A DNA stretch of 64,000 bases, taken from the NCBI GenBank assembly GCA_905178155.1, contig CAJINV010000022.1, positions 7,207 to 71,206 of the forward strand. Reading direction: 5' to 3'. Made by a program: the position numbers and the translations under genes. Below, in pieces: positions 1 to 11,473 of this stretch (position 1 is the first letter of the stretch; each line of letters starts with the position of its first letter). Below the pieces are notes generated by a model. It was not told the origin of the DNA and did not search any database. It saw only the letters and a program-made list of their open reading frames with translations. Source of the DNA: Amoebophrya sp. A120. Its lineage: Eukaryota > Sar > Dinophyceae > Syndiniales > Amoebophryaceae.

Positions 1-136
1 TTGAACTATTCAATTTGAACTATTCACGAAATTGAACTATTCAATTTGAATTATTCACGAAATTGAACTATTCAATTTGAACTATTCACGAAATTGAACT
101 ATTCAATTTGAATTATTCACGAAATTGAACTATTCG
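1..136. repeat. 31-bp tandem repeat, about 4.4 copies
   Basis: Units start at 1, 32, 63, 94 and 125. Copies alternate between GAACTATTCACG and GAATTATTCACG, so the true repeating unit is a 62-bp dimer. It is AT-rich and may extend left of the window. Confidence 0.9.
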
Positions 137-161
137 TGAGTCTTGCGATAAAATTGTAGAT

Positions 162-560
162 ATGACTATCAATATTATCAATCCAGCTGTGGGAAATACA
201 AATACTAGAAAGCCTACTTCGCAGGACAAGAAGCAGCGGCTGAATACCGCAAGACATCCCTCGCGCGTCGCACCTCTGATCGAGCAATTTCTGGAAGAAG
301 GTGGAGGTCGTGGGGGAGGCGATGACGAAGTGATCATCCTCAGCAGCGACGACGAAGGAGGAGGACCTCCAGGGGGTGGAGGTGGAGGACCAGGAGGAAA
401 AAATCGTAGAGCTGGCGGTAACAAAAACAAAAACAACGACGAAGTAATTTTCCTCAGTGACGACGATGAAGGACCTGGTGCTGGTGGTCCCGGCGGCGAC
501 ACAAGGGGAGGACCAGGAGGGGATCGCAGACCTGCGGCGAAGAAACGAAAACTTATATGA
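162..560 (+). CDS. Small nuclear-type protein with two SUMO-interaction-like motifs and an NLS
   Basis: A 132-residue intact frame from the first ATG after the tandem repeat. Residues 1-45 are basic and polar. The rest is glycine-rich and holds two near-identical blocks, DEVIILSSDDE at about 55-65 and DEVIFLSDDDE at about 93-103. A short aliphatic run followed by acidic and serine residues is the textbook form of a SUMO-interacting motif. The end, PAAKKRKLI (residues 124-132), looks like a monopartite nuclear localisation signal. No enzymatic domain is visible. The function is inferred (binding sumoylated nuclear partners). The low complexity means it could be a disordered fragment or the first exon of a longer gene. 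I found no introner in it. Confidence 0.5.
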   Translation: MTINIINPAVGNTNTRKPTSQDKKQRLNTARHPSRVAPLIEQFLEEGGGRGGGDDEVIILSSDDEGGGPPGGGGGGPGGKNRRAGGNKNKNNDEVIFLSDDDEGPGAGGPGGDTRGGPGGDRRPAAKKRKLI

Positions 561-2030
561 CGGAGAATTTGAGGTGTTTTTTGACTGTCGTCTTCACATG
601 ACACAAGGTCACGAGATCCGACCACAATTTGAACAGCCTGGTAAACCGCTTCGACGCAAATTTTTATATCGCATACTTAACAAACCTAAACCTATTTACA
701 GTGATCTACCTAAACTTCTATTTTGATTTTACATTGCAATATATCGCATACTCAACAGAGTTTCTCAGCTCGATTACAAGGAAGCCAGCAAAGCATAACG
801 TCCCCCGGGTAAGATAGCAGTGACCCCCTGTAGAAAAAGTTGTAGTTGAAGTTCTTTGCTTACACTGAGAAGCGAGGAAACGTAAATGGTCCCTTGAAAG
901 AAAAAAAGAATCAAATTTGTTCCCCATTTTCTATTTGGTTGATTCCCACCGGAGGAGAAAGAAGCTTTCTCGCAGCAAAAAGAGCCTTTATCTTCTTGAA
1001 CCCCACATTTTTTTCCGATTCTCGAAGGAATAATTAACCGCTGGATATGTAAGATCACGAAGAAGCACCAAATAAAAAACTTTCGAAGAATCAAAGAGTT
1101 ACCCCCAACGAAACGAACGCGACGGTTCCCACAGTGGCGGACATGGCGGTCAAAAAACCTGTCAAGCTCGCAAATCCTATTTGAAGATACAGTAATAGCT
1201 CCAGTAGCTGAAAAATATGCCGCTCTGGGGAATGTGAAACTCCAGCGCAAGAGCAGGACGCTTTTTGGAAGCTATGTGTATGTCTGAGTTGGTTTTGTTC
1301 ACCGTTGTAACGATCATGCAGGAACGGAAAATGATAATGAGGCTCGCACTTGAGAGTTCTAATAAAAATAATGTTAGTACTGGTCCTGCTGGTCATTTGC
1401 AACATCCATGCGAAAGATCTAGACCTGACCATGAGATGAGACGAGATCGCGACCTGTACTTAGGATTTTCACGAGATCTATTTTCCGCGATCATCAACAT
1501 GCTTCACTGCATGGACAAACGTCAGCTAGATCATCCGGTTGTGCCTCGTGAAGAAGGAGAGCCAAGCATGGATGGATCCTTTCGTACTATGGAGAGTTCC
1601 CGAAGAATATTGACGTGAGCACGAGGGTCTGCTACGTCCAGTTGATGAAGAGTTTTCGTTCATGTCCTCCAGATCAAATCATCCTTCGGCCTTCGCAATT
1701 TTTATCAAGCACACAAAATGGTCCGTGAAAGATGGATCACAAAACCAGGCCGCTAGATCTACAACTTTATGAAGACAAGAAGTTTGTTTCCATCGCTTCG
1801 CTTACCACGCAGCACAGAGATAGCGGCAGGCAGACGCAGAGTTGTTTACTGTTAGCGATACTGACAATAATGCCTGAAAAAGTGCTACTTACTAGCGACT
1901 ACATTTTTTGTTGTGCATAGAAATTTGTTTCCATAGCGGCCACTCAGGATATTAGTTAAGTACCCAGTACTTTGTTCTTCTTTTTCTTTATTTCACGACC
2001 AAAAGACCAAGACGGTATCAAACTGACACT
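561..2030. other. Intergenic stretch, no convincing gene
   Basis: Open frames here are short, lack recognisable composition or motifs, and no introner ends are present. It presumably holds the 3' end of the first gene and the 5' region of the next. Confidence 0.6.
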
Positions 2031-5000
2031 ATGAATTCCCCCTACCCCCACCAACACGACTACAGCGACGGCTCCCTTAGTGGTGGGCATGGCGGCAGTG
2101 ATCCGAGGGAAGACGACGAGGACGATGATCCAGCGAACCGGTACAATACTCCCGAATACTACGAGGAACGTATGAGTGAATATAAACCTCCAGAAGAATT
2201 CGTTAAAACGATCCTCTCCCCGATCAAAGAGGAGAAGTCCGAAGAGGTGCGAGCCGCGCAAGACAGAACCTCTACGAGCCGAAGGAGTTTGTCGGCTAAG
2301 GAGCGTCGGAATAGCACAAATAATTCGCCGAAGAAAAGCGATGGAGCTTCTACATCAAGCAGCAGCAGTGTTCCCCGACGGGGAACGACGACGTCTATCC
2401 TGTGCAAAAGTATCGTACTCGTATGAATGGCAGTCTTGCATGGCAGATCTACCATTTTACCTCAATCAGCATTACAAATTCCATTTTTCCTTTTCCAAAT
2501 TTTTTTCATGTTATTTGTACTAGTACGATAGTTTTGCAATGGATAACAGCGAGAAATGAGCTGTTGCTCAGAACCAACTCCAGAGGGGCGAGCAGCTCGC
2601 GGCTTAGCGACAGCAGCAGAAGGCTGAGTGAGGAAGGAGGAGGGGATGCTGATGGACAGCGGAATGACGACGGAGGAGAAGGAGCAGAGCAAGAGCGAGA
2701 AGAAGTACCTGAAGACGAGCATCTCGAGGAAGAAGTCCAAGTCGGTTCGGGCGGCGCTGACGCTATGGAGATTCAGGAGAAGATCACACCTCCAGTGGTA
2801 GAAGTGGACGAGGATGAAGTAGAGCGAGATAAGGGAGTGCGCGGCAACAACAGCCAGCAGCACGCTGCAGACGAAGCAGTTGTAGATACGTACGACCAGG
2901 AAGATGTTCATATGGAGGACGTCGATAAAGAAAATGAGGCGGAAATATTGGAGCAATCTTCCTCCGGCTCCGGACCGCAACCGCAAGATGAAAGTTCTGC
3001 TAGCAGAAAGGACGACGAAGCGAGTGCTGTTGTTCCACATGTAGTTGACAAAGCTCAAGAGCTCGAGCAGCGTGATTCGTCATCGGAAAACGAGCAATCA
3101 AGGCAGAGGGAGAGCCGACGAGATGTTGAGCCTGCGTCAACTACAACAAATAACCCAGTTCGTCAGAACGTTGACCGTAAGACAAACGCACTAGAAAACG
3201 GCGAAAATAAACTACCACAAGCCACCACCAGCAGCAACAGCACGGGAAATAAAAATCACGACACTAAGCCCGATGTTGTGCCGCGTGCAAAGAAGCCAAC
3301 CGCAACATCCACACCCCCGCAGCCAAAGAAGCCGCGAAGACTTCTGTGCAAAATTCCGATCCGCTTGAGTCATTTCAACAACCCGGGTTCGGGGAAAACG
3401 CTGGATCTGTTCAAGGCCCACTATCCCTGCAGGAATAAGAATTTACCGTTAGGTAGGGAGAAGGAATACTTGATGGCGATGGAGCTGTTGAAAGACAAGA
3501 AGATGGCGCGGTTTGCGTACTTGAGGAAAAGCGAACAGGATTTTGTGGACGAAAAGGAAAACAACGAGATGTTGGCATCACAACAAACGGACCAATTTTC
3601 CCAGTACATGAAGAAATTCGACAAATCCGACACGGTTCAATCCACCCTCCACGTGAACCCGGAATCCAAATACGTGAACTTAGGCAACCACATGTACTAC
3701 CTGGGGTCCCGAACCGATTCTATGGGTATGAAGCCACGCGAGTACCGCGGGGGCGAGGGAACTGCGGGCAGTGGGGGAACTACGAGTACAACTTCTGGAG
3801 CGGGTAGCTCCTCATCTGCCACCAGCAGTTCCAGTAGTTCTACTCAGCCGACCTCCTCGTTCGCCACAGCAGTTAATACCAGCCAAGCGGGTCAAGTCTT
3901 CAACCCACGGAAGCACTTGGATTATGTGCCATCCCATTTGGAAAACACGATCCCCACCCAGGAATATTACGCGGGGCAAATCCGGAACGGCGTGATGCAT
4001 TTGACCCCGATCACGGGGGGGACCTGGCGGGTGAAACAGGACCAGGAGCATCTGGAGAACGAGCACTTGCTGAACCAAGCAGTGGAGTACTGCGGGCAGG
4101 AGTTGGAGCATTTGACGTCCTCGGGGGGGAATTCAACTCAAGGTGGTTCTTTCGGAGGAGTAGGACACCAGCACCAGCAAAGTCAACAATTATCCCAGGC
4201 GGAAAAGGATCGGAAGGCAGCGCAGGAGCCGTGGAACATCGTCAACAATGACTTGCACAATGACCCCTGGGTGAATCAACGGGTGTTTTCTCGAGAGGAA
4301 TCGAAAGAGCTGATTCGGGAATATTTTGTTTCCGATCCACTGTCGAAGGCGACGGCGAGTACTTTTACTACTACAGAGACTACTGCTGGTCGTGGTGCTT
4401 CGGGAAACAAGAATGGCCCTAGTAGTTCGAGTTCTAGAGGTGCTGCAGGGGAGGTTACAACAGCAGTAACTCCTTCCAGTAATATTCCAGTCCCCCTACT
4501 TTTCCACAAAGCCAATTACCTCTCCAAAAAAGACGAGGGCACACGGGAGATTATCAAGTATAATTGCGAAGCGACTGTGAAAGAGGACTACTTCAAGCAC
4601 AAGAACGACGAGTTTTTGAGGGAAAAACGGGTTTTCATCAACTTCTGGAAAGCGCTGACCAAGGGGAGGACAGAATTAGTAAAGCGGATGGGAGCGCCTT
4701 TGTATAAGCCACCGAAACCGAGGTCTACGCACTGCAGTGATTACGGGTTGGCGAAGTTATCCATCCGCGAGCAGATTATCGCGATCTCGTATTTTCACTG
4801 TCAAGAGTCTCCTGGATTACTACCCGCGGACTGGCCGTTTGTGTTGTGGTACAACTTACCGATCGCGACGAGGTATTTTCTACGGAACGTGAACTTCAAA
4901 TTCGGAGATTTTTTGTCCGACGGGGAGAAAAAGTGCTATGGGGTGCATGGAGTGGAGAAAAATGAGGATGATGATGATACAGACCAGGACGAGGAAGAAG

Positions 5001-6658
5001 ACCACCACCTTATCGCGGAGGACAAGTCGAAGCCGATATTGTCCGAGCAAGAAGCGGCGCACTACTGCATGACAGAGTTCTTCTTCATGCTGGGGGCGAA
5101 TATTGCGAACGGAGTTCTTGCACAAGGAGGTGTTGCTGGGAACAATGGTATGAAAGGAAGTAGCGGTGGTGGTGCAACAGGAAAAGGACTGCAACAAAAT
5201 TTCCCCGCCAACCCCGATTTGCAGCCGTACTGTGGGTGGCTGCTGAAATCGAGCTTCATGCAGCACCTGAGTGCGGACGAAAAAATGGTGCGGGATTCCT
5301 TGATTCTGATGTTCATGTCCGCGCGAAGCAGAACCTCACAGATCGAGGGGTGGCGACGGAAGATGAGCACGCTTTACACTGCCGACACGATTGCGAAGGT
5401 ATAGAAACTTTGGGTTTGACTGTGAAGAATGGATTTTGTCATACAGTTTGAGTTTGAAGAATGCCTTCTGTTATGCTGTGTTTTTCGATGGTGAATAGGA
5501 AAAGGAATACTTAAGTACTTCGTTATATTACTTGCAAATTAGGCAAAAAATGTTCTGCAAAACTTCCCATTACAGATTGAGCGCGAGATGATTGCCTCTT
5601 ACGAGTCGGACGCAGCCGGGGCGCAGCGAGCAACCTTGAAGCGGTACGACTATATCGATACCTGGGCGGACCCGCAGGTCTTGGAGAAATATTCGACGAA
5701 ATTAGATAGCGTCAAGGCGAGCATTATCAAGCCCCTGAAAGAACGCGGGATGGCGGCCGGGAAACAAGGAAAAGGCGGGGCTCCTGGAGGAGCTGCAGGG
5801 AATAAACAACAAGGCAAGGCAGCCGGTAGTGGTGCTGGAATAAAGGGCGGTAAATTATCGGGGACGACTGCAGCAGGAGCGAAAGGAGGTGCGAAGGGAC
5901 AGCAGATGACCACAGGAGAGGAACTACATCAAGACCAAGTAGACGCTCAGTCGAACATCTTCAAGAAAATTCGCTCCTTAAAGCTGCTCTTTGACGTCCG
6001 TATGATCTTGGCTGACAGAGCATACAGCGAAGAAGAACTCATGAAGAAGCTGCAGCGGGAGTACCCAAATACCGCGATCACCATCCCCCTCCTCGAACAA
6101 GTCGTGAACCTCATCAATGACAAAGGGTACTACGAAAAGAGCGAGGGAATTTCTCTCACGCCTTTGTACCCAACCGATAAAGAAGACTTGATCGGGATCA
6201 CAGAGTGCTTGACCATCAAGCCGGAAATGATGGAAAGGATGAAAAACGTCCACTACTTGTACCACACGGGCTTCGGAACCCACACTGGGTATACCATGAC
6301 GCCCTGGAAACTCTTCGACCAGTCCAAGCGGGTGTATTACTACAAGAAGTTTTCCGATCAAAGTTTCTGGTACAACCAAACGAAATACTTCAAATTGATA
6401 AGGCAGTACGTCTTTGAATATTTCGACGAGTGTGGCGCGGGCGTGGAACAGGATGTGGTGAAGAAGATCAAGCGGAAGTTACCCGGGTTTGAGGTGTGTA
6501 CTTTGGATCAGTTGGAAGAGATGGAAAAAAACGAAGGGAAGAAAGCTGAAAAATTTGACGGGTTGAAAATCTCCGCGTCCGACTTGCGGAGGCTGATTAA
6601 CGAATTTGCGCAATGGAAAAACGGACTCTACATTTTTCACGGGTTTATTGGGAAATAA
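2031..6658 (+). CDS. Putative RNA polymerase III subunit RPC5-like protein (1431 aa)
   Basis: Exons 2031-2395, 2551-5398 and 5576-6658 sum to 4296 nt (1431 codons plus TAA). Intron 1 is a family B introner. Intron 2 is canonical (GTATAG...TTACAG, 177 nt). The first 310 residues are acidic and low-complexity. After that, a segment with IPIRLSHF and LDLFKAHYP, then YYAGQIRNGVMHLTP, then EPW, resembles in order the N-terminal part of RPC5/POLR3E (YLFQYP, GELHLTP and EPW signatures). The C-terminal 250 residues look like repeated winged-helix units ending in W-x-NGLYIFHGF, as RPC5 ends in a short GxWYLKG strand. If correct, it forms the Rpc37/Rpc53-like heterodimer of RNA polymerase III. It is much longer than human RPC5 (about 700 aa) because of disordered inserts. 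The assignment is from remembered motifs, so it is moderate. Confidence 0.5.
2396..2545 (+). mobile_element. Introner B in the RPC5-like gene
   Basis: 150 bp, TATCCTGTGC...GCAATGGATA. The flanking 5-mers ACGTC and ACAGC match at only 3 of 5 positions. The predicted 155-nt intron moves frame 0 to frame 2, exactly as the two exons require. Confidence 0.85.
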
Positions 6659-7655
6659 CCGTGAAGATGAAGAAGAAACAAAGGCGCATAGATTGATCGA
6701 CGTCATAATTTGAAGCATGCAGCCAAACATCAAAAGTTTCGCAGTTCTTGTTGATGTGTCACACAAGAGTAATATCAAACGACCTTTGCAAGTAGAATCC
6801 ATCACGACCTTTGCAAGTAGAATCCATGAACTGTTCGCGATGAAACAGAATGATATTGAATCCGTGCTATGGGCTGTGCTTTTGCACAGCTGCCGTTTTG
6901 GTTGTAAACTAACAGACGATCATCAAAGGGCAGTAGTTGCCCGCGATGTTCGAAGGTTTTCTATTTCTGTTTCGCGAATGTCCTATGAAATGACGTTCTG
7001 TTTCTGTAGAAGTCATGACGTCGTTTTCCATCCACGGCTTCGTTTTCGTCTTCGTGTGTTTGATCGTGCATTTTCTCAAGATCAATGCGAAAGAATGTGC
7101 CAAAGTTGAATTTTAGTTGTCGTCCTTGCTATTCTTGTCGTTCATAAAGAATTCGTTGACCTGACACCCAATTCCGTTGCCGTTCTTTCCGTGCCATACA
7201 GCGTCGTCTCCAAGAAAGAACCATCGTTCTGTCGTAATCATATTGCAACCTCGTCGTGTCATCTTAGTGTGGTCGTCTTGTTCATCCCGCCACATAATTC
7301 CAGCTTGCATATTACATGCTTCCCTGCTACGTGTCCTTCCATCTCACCAGCGCAAGAACTACTACCTCCCTTGAATGAATTAACATTAAGTGTGTTTAGT
7401 GAACTAACCTGCAACATTTAATGCCGTCCCAACGTTTCTGAGGCGGTCCTCGGTCTAGTCATGTTTTGTAGTTCCTGGTCGCTGGTGTACTAGAAGTATG
7501 ACATAGTGCTTTTACGCGAGGACAGTATGAAAATTTTAGTCTCCTGGTTTTCCCTATCCCTTATTACTACGTGAAACAAATGAGATAAGTTGTAGCTGCA
7601 GTAGGGATCTCGATAAAGTCGAAATCAAGATAGTATCAAGGCGACCAGCAGCAAC
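6659..7655. other. Intergenic stretch
   Basis: No supported gene. A direct repeat of a CACGACCTTTGCAAGTAGAATCCAT-like unit lies near 6776-6830. The remainder is unremarkable. Confidence 0.55.
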
Positions 7656-10500
7656 ATGGAGTCCTCGGAGGAGGAAGCCGAATCCTCGGTCCTTGAGTCA
7701 GCCGCCGGATCGGGACATCATCATCATGACCCCGTCGTGCTGGAGGCAGCCGCTGTCGCGGGGTATCAGTATCAGTATTACGACCCCGCAGAACAACTTG
7801 CAGCCGCCGGCGCGGGGTACAACTATCAGCCTCAGTATTTTTACGACCCCGTGAATCATCAACAAGCAGCCGCCGGTGCGGGGTACTACAACAACTTCTA
7901 TGAGTATCAAAATCACACCCCTGGAGGTGCACCGGAGCAAATATCCGCCGGCGCGGGGTATGGGCGGAACCGCAAGGAAAATCACAACGAGCGGATCACG
8001 AACCGTGTCTGTTGCCTCGACGACAGCTTCCCCTTTGGGCGATGCGGCTGCGACAAGCGCAAGCAACCTGTGCCGTCGCACAAGTGCTGCTGCGCCCCGT
8101 GCGTCTTTTTGAACTACGAGGGCTGCACGGTGCTAACCTTCTGCGCCTTCACTCCCTTCTTCTACTTTTGCAGCATGTGCTACGGCGCCTGCTGCTACAA
8201 GGCGCCGCTGTTCGGTATCGACTACTGGCCTACGGGCGGGTACTACAACGACTTAGTGGGCGGCGGTGGGGTGCTCGGGGCGCCGGTAGTCGTGGAAAGA
8301 GACCCAAGCAAGAGACTGTTGCAAGCGTCAGTGAGGCATAATCAGGATCATGGTACTAGTACGTATGGGACTACGAGTACCATAATAGGATCACCTGGAC
8401 CAACGCCAAGACCAACCGGCGCCGCGACTAGCATGAGAGAGACCAACATGGGCGTAGTATCAACTCCTGGTGTTAGTATAATTTCGAGGGCGACCGGAGT
8501 AGGATCTCCTGGTCAACAACAACATCTGCAAGGAACTACTGCACCAAGGCCTTCTGCCGCACAACAGATCGGAAACAGAGGAACTATGGCCTTCGGAGCT
8601 GGTGGAGCAAGTACAACTACAGCTCCACGTGCGAAAGGACCGCAGCGACTCACCGTAGTGAACTTCGCCCACGGACCCTATGCCAACGAGCTTCTGCAGG
8701 GGAACAATAGAGGGTTGGTGAATATGAAGACTGTACAACCTGGTGGCAGCTCTCCTTCGCAACAACTTCCGAAAGCGAAAAGTACAACGGTAGTTAGCTT
8801 CTCCCATATCAAATGCAAAAATGTCTGGGTCTGGAAGAGTGCGCGATTTGTCATGCAGCTTTTCCCTGACCCATGAGATCTGGAATGGAGGACCTAGCAT
8901 GACAGATTCTGCGCGATCTCTCTCATGCCTATCCTGCATGAGATACTCCCTCCCGACTTGATCAAAACTGGACGACTTTTGGTAATCATGCAACACAGAT
9001 TTTTGCATGATTCAGATTTAGCATGACAAGTTGCATTCTTCCAGACCCAGACATTTTTACATTTGATATCCCACGGCCCTCCGCAAAAACTCACGGACCG
9101 GGAGCTGCTGTTCTCTAGCGACTCCGTATCAAAAGGAAAAATCCCCCCTCCCCATATCGAAACCGAAATTTGTGATGCTGTATCTGAGTACACAAATCAG
9201 CTCTGTATTGCAGTAAGGCACTGCAGGTAAAGCCTAAGCCTGCGTAGGGGTGATTTGGTGTAGGTGCTTAGCATAGCAAATGCCTGCCATGTAGGCGCAA
9301 CAGCATTGCAAATCGCTTGCATAAGACGGCACACTCTTTGGGTTTGCTCTCCTGCAAGAGAGACAGGATTTGTGGCCTCAAATCAGCATCACAAATTTTT
9401 AGAAGCATACCCTTTCAGTATGGGGAGGGGGGATTTTTCCTCACAATACTCCGACCGGGAGCACCATAATTACAACAACGCGTATAGAAATTTCGGACAG
9501 CCACAGCTACGAGGTGCTGGAATGGCCGGTGTCCAACGAACCCAAACCGCACCGCAACTAGGAACAACTACTGCAAATAGAAAACGCTCGAGTGAGGACC
9601 CTCACCAACAACTCTACCCCTCCGCCCTCCCGCTCTACGCGCAGGGCGATCGCATCCAGAGTTCGCAGCTTCTGTCCAGTTTTGAACCGAGTATGGGGAG
9701 TTATTTGGAGAGGCAGCAACCAGCGTACTTTTCCGCGCGAGGTGGTAATAATGCAGGGATGTTGGGGGGCAACAAGAGTGCTGGGCAGCAAGTAGGGCAA
9801 GGGCAACATCAAAATAGTACAATTGTGATTGATCGCTATCAAATGCAAAAATGTCTGAGTCTGGAAGAATGCAAGAGTGTCATGCTTGTCTGGCATGCCT
9901 CGAGAATCTGTGTTGCATAGGCACGAAAAAGTCCTCTTACCTGTCATGCAAAAACGCAGTTTGCCATGCGGAATACGTAAGACATGGCAGCCAAAAAATT
10001 TGTCATGCGTAGCTGCGTACTGCAGTGCGTCTATCATTCACTTTTAGCATTACAAGTTTCCAGACCCAGGCATTTTTGCAATCCATAATCGCTCAGACAC
10101 GACAAATTCCTCCAACCGGAGTCGCGCGACCGCACAGCTGCACCAGATGTTACAACAAAATAGCAGCAGCAGCAATCCAAACTATCCCTCCCAAGTGCAA
10201 AGTTACAACAACATCAACAACGCTTCTGGCTCTGCTGTTGTTACTAGTAACAAATCTAGTGGACACGTGTCGCCCATCATGAGCACAGGAGCATCGCCCA
10301 TCATCCCCATTCCCGGCGCGCGGCTACAGGATTCGCGGCGGCACTCGATGGCGCGGCAGGAAATCTTGACAGGGTCGGCCGGGAAAAGGGATTTTAGGAT
10401 ACGCGAAGAGGGGGACACTTCGGAAACATCGACGAGTTCTGATGAGTCCTTCGTTAGCAAACGGGAGGCGCAGGATCGGCAGGGTGAGGAGAAGTCGTAG
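7656..10500 (+). CDS. Cysteine-rich, repeat-containing protein (664 aa), function unknown
   Basis: Exons 7656-8806, 9074-9126, 9454-9836 and 10093-10500 total 1995 nt. All three introns are introners (A, D, A). The N-terminal 110 residues hold four degenerate repeats ending AAxAGAGY or similar, rich in Tyr, Gln and His. Residues about 115-190 hold a dense cysteine block (VCC, CGC, CCCAPC, CSMC, GACC) around a hydrophobic run, which recalls PLAC8-type cysteine-rich membrane-associated domains, although I cannot confirm that family. The rest is Ser/Gln/Asn-rich and disordered. The 17-codon second exon is bracketed by two introners. The ATG at 7656 is the first in frame. The cell location and role are not deducible; the cysteine block may be palmitoylated or bind metal. 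Confidence 0.7.
8807..9068 (+). mobile_element. Introner A, exon 1/2 of the cysteine-rich gene
   Basis: 262 bp with near-perfect inverted ends TATCAAATGC / CATTTGATA. TCCCA is duplicated at 8802-8806 and 9069-9073. Confidence 0.93.
9127..9448 (+). mobile_element. Introner D, exon 2/3 of the cysteine-rich gene
   Basis: 322 bp. Left end TATCAAAAGGAAAAATCCCC, right end GGGGATTTTTCCTCACAATA. Target duplication CTCCG on both sides. The 327-nt intron keeps frame 0. Confidence 0.93.
9837..10087 (+). mobile_element. Introner A, exon 3/4 of the cysteine-rich gene
   Basis: 251 bp, TATCAAATGC...GCAATCCATA, duplication ATCGC. The 256-nt intron shifts frame 0 to 1, matching the last exon. Confidence 0.93.
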
Positions 10501-11473
10501 GACAGAAAGAGGCCGGATCATATTATTTCTTCGGAAAAATCTTGTTTTCCCCTTGAAGAAGATATTTTTCTCTTTGAGTGCTTTATTCGCTTATAGTTAC
10601 CCCAATATCAACTCCCACACACGCTCATCCCGAAACCCAAAAAATGTTCGTATAATTCCCTCTCACCTCTATCCCCCAATCGATTTTTTCGAATTCACGT
10701 CCTTTTATCAGGACCCGCCCAGTCGGGCTGTGTTTTTCGATTTTTTCCACATAAGTGCTATACCATATTACCAAAGCCACTGTGTATCGTTCAGAAGTAC
10801 AACTATCCCGAAGAACACGGGGGTATCAGCCTGTGGCCCGTGATTTAAGGACAAACAACCCTGCTTTGCTGGTGCGATTTTGTGCTTTTTGTTTTTTCGT
10901 ACTTGCGCAGCTGTGTCGGTGCTAGAGTGGGTTTGGTTTCGTATCGGTTCGCGCCCGTCGTAGCACGACGAACGGTGATGGCTCCTATTGTGCAGAGAAT
11001 TGTTTTCTTTCGTTTCGTTCGTTCTTACTTTCGTGCAACAAGGTTCTCGTGATAACAGTCGTACAACTTCGATTTTGGTTCTCTAATTCACAGCTTGTCC
11101 TCGTAGGTGGCGTGGTGAGCTAGCATTTCCGAAGTTAGTCCCTAGTACCGCCTCGTCGGTCGTAGACTACTAGTCGTCCTCTTTGTGCGGTGTGTCGTTC
11201 TTCTCACGATCCGTTCAAGTAGAAATCAAAAAACAGGACCCAATCCAATTTGAATTTCCACAATTCTTCCCGTCCTGTTCGCAATTTTTCGCTGTGCAAA
11301 TACGTTCGTTGCTTGTATTGGTTTCGAATAGTTCGACCAGATTCCAAAAAGAAAGAGAGTCCTCGTTTTACCTGCTGGACCACAATGTGTTACCATGTCA
11401 CGTACTAGACCCGACTTCGGATTCGGAACAAGATTTGGCTATAGCTTTATCATCGGCACTAGTTAGTACTTCT
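10501..11473. other. Intergenic stretch
   Basis: Pyrimidine-rich after 10.5 kb. An open frame upstream of 11474 is continuous with the next gene but has poor composition, so I treat it as 5' leader. No introner ends. Confidence 0.5.

Noticed and set aside
774-1250. 158-residue minus-strand open frame
   Set aside because: Phe/Ser-rich, no motif, and no introner or homologue support. Treated as chance.
2402-2550. Upstream extension of the long open frame through the first introner of the RPC5-like gene
   Set aside because: The 5' 50 codons of that frame are element B sequence. The acidic exon at 2031-2395 joins in phase once the element is removed.
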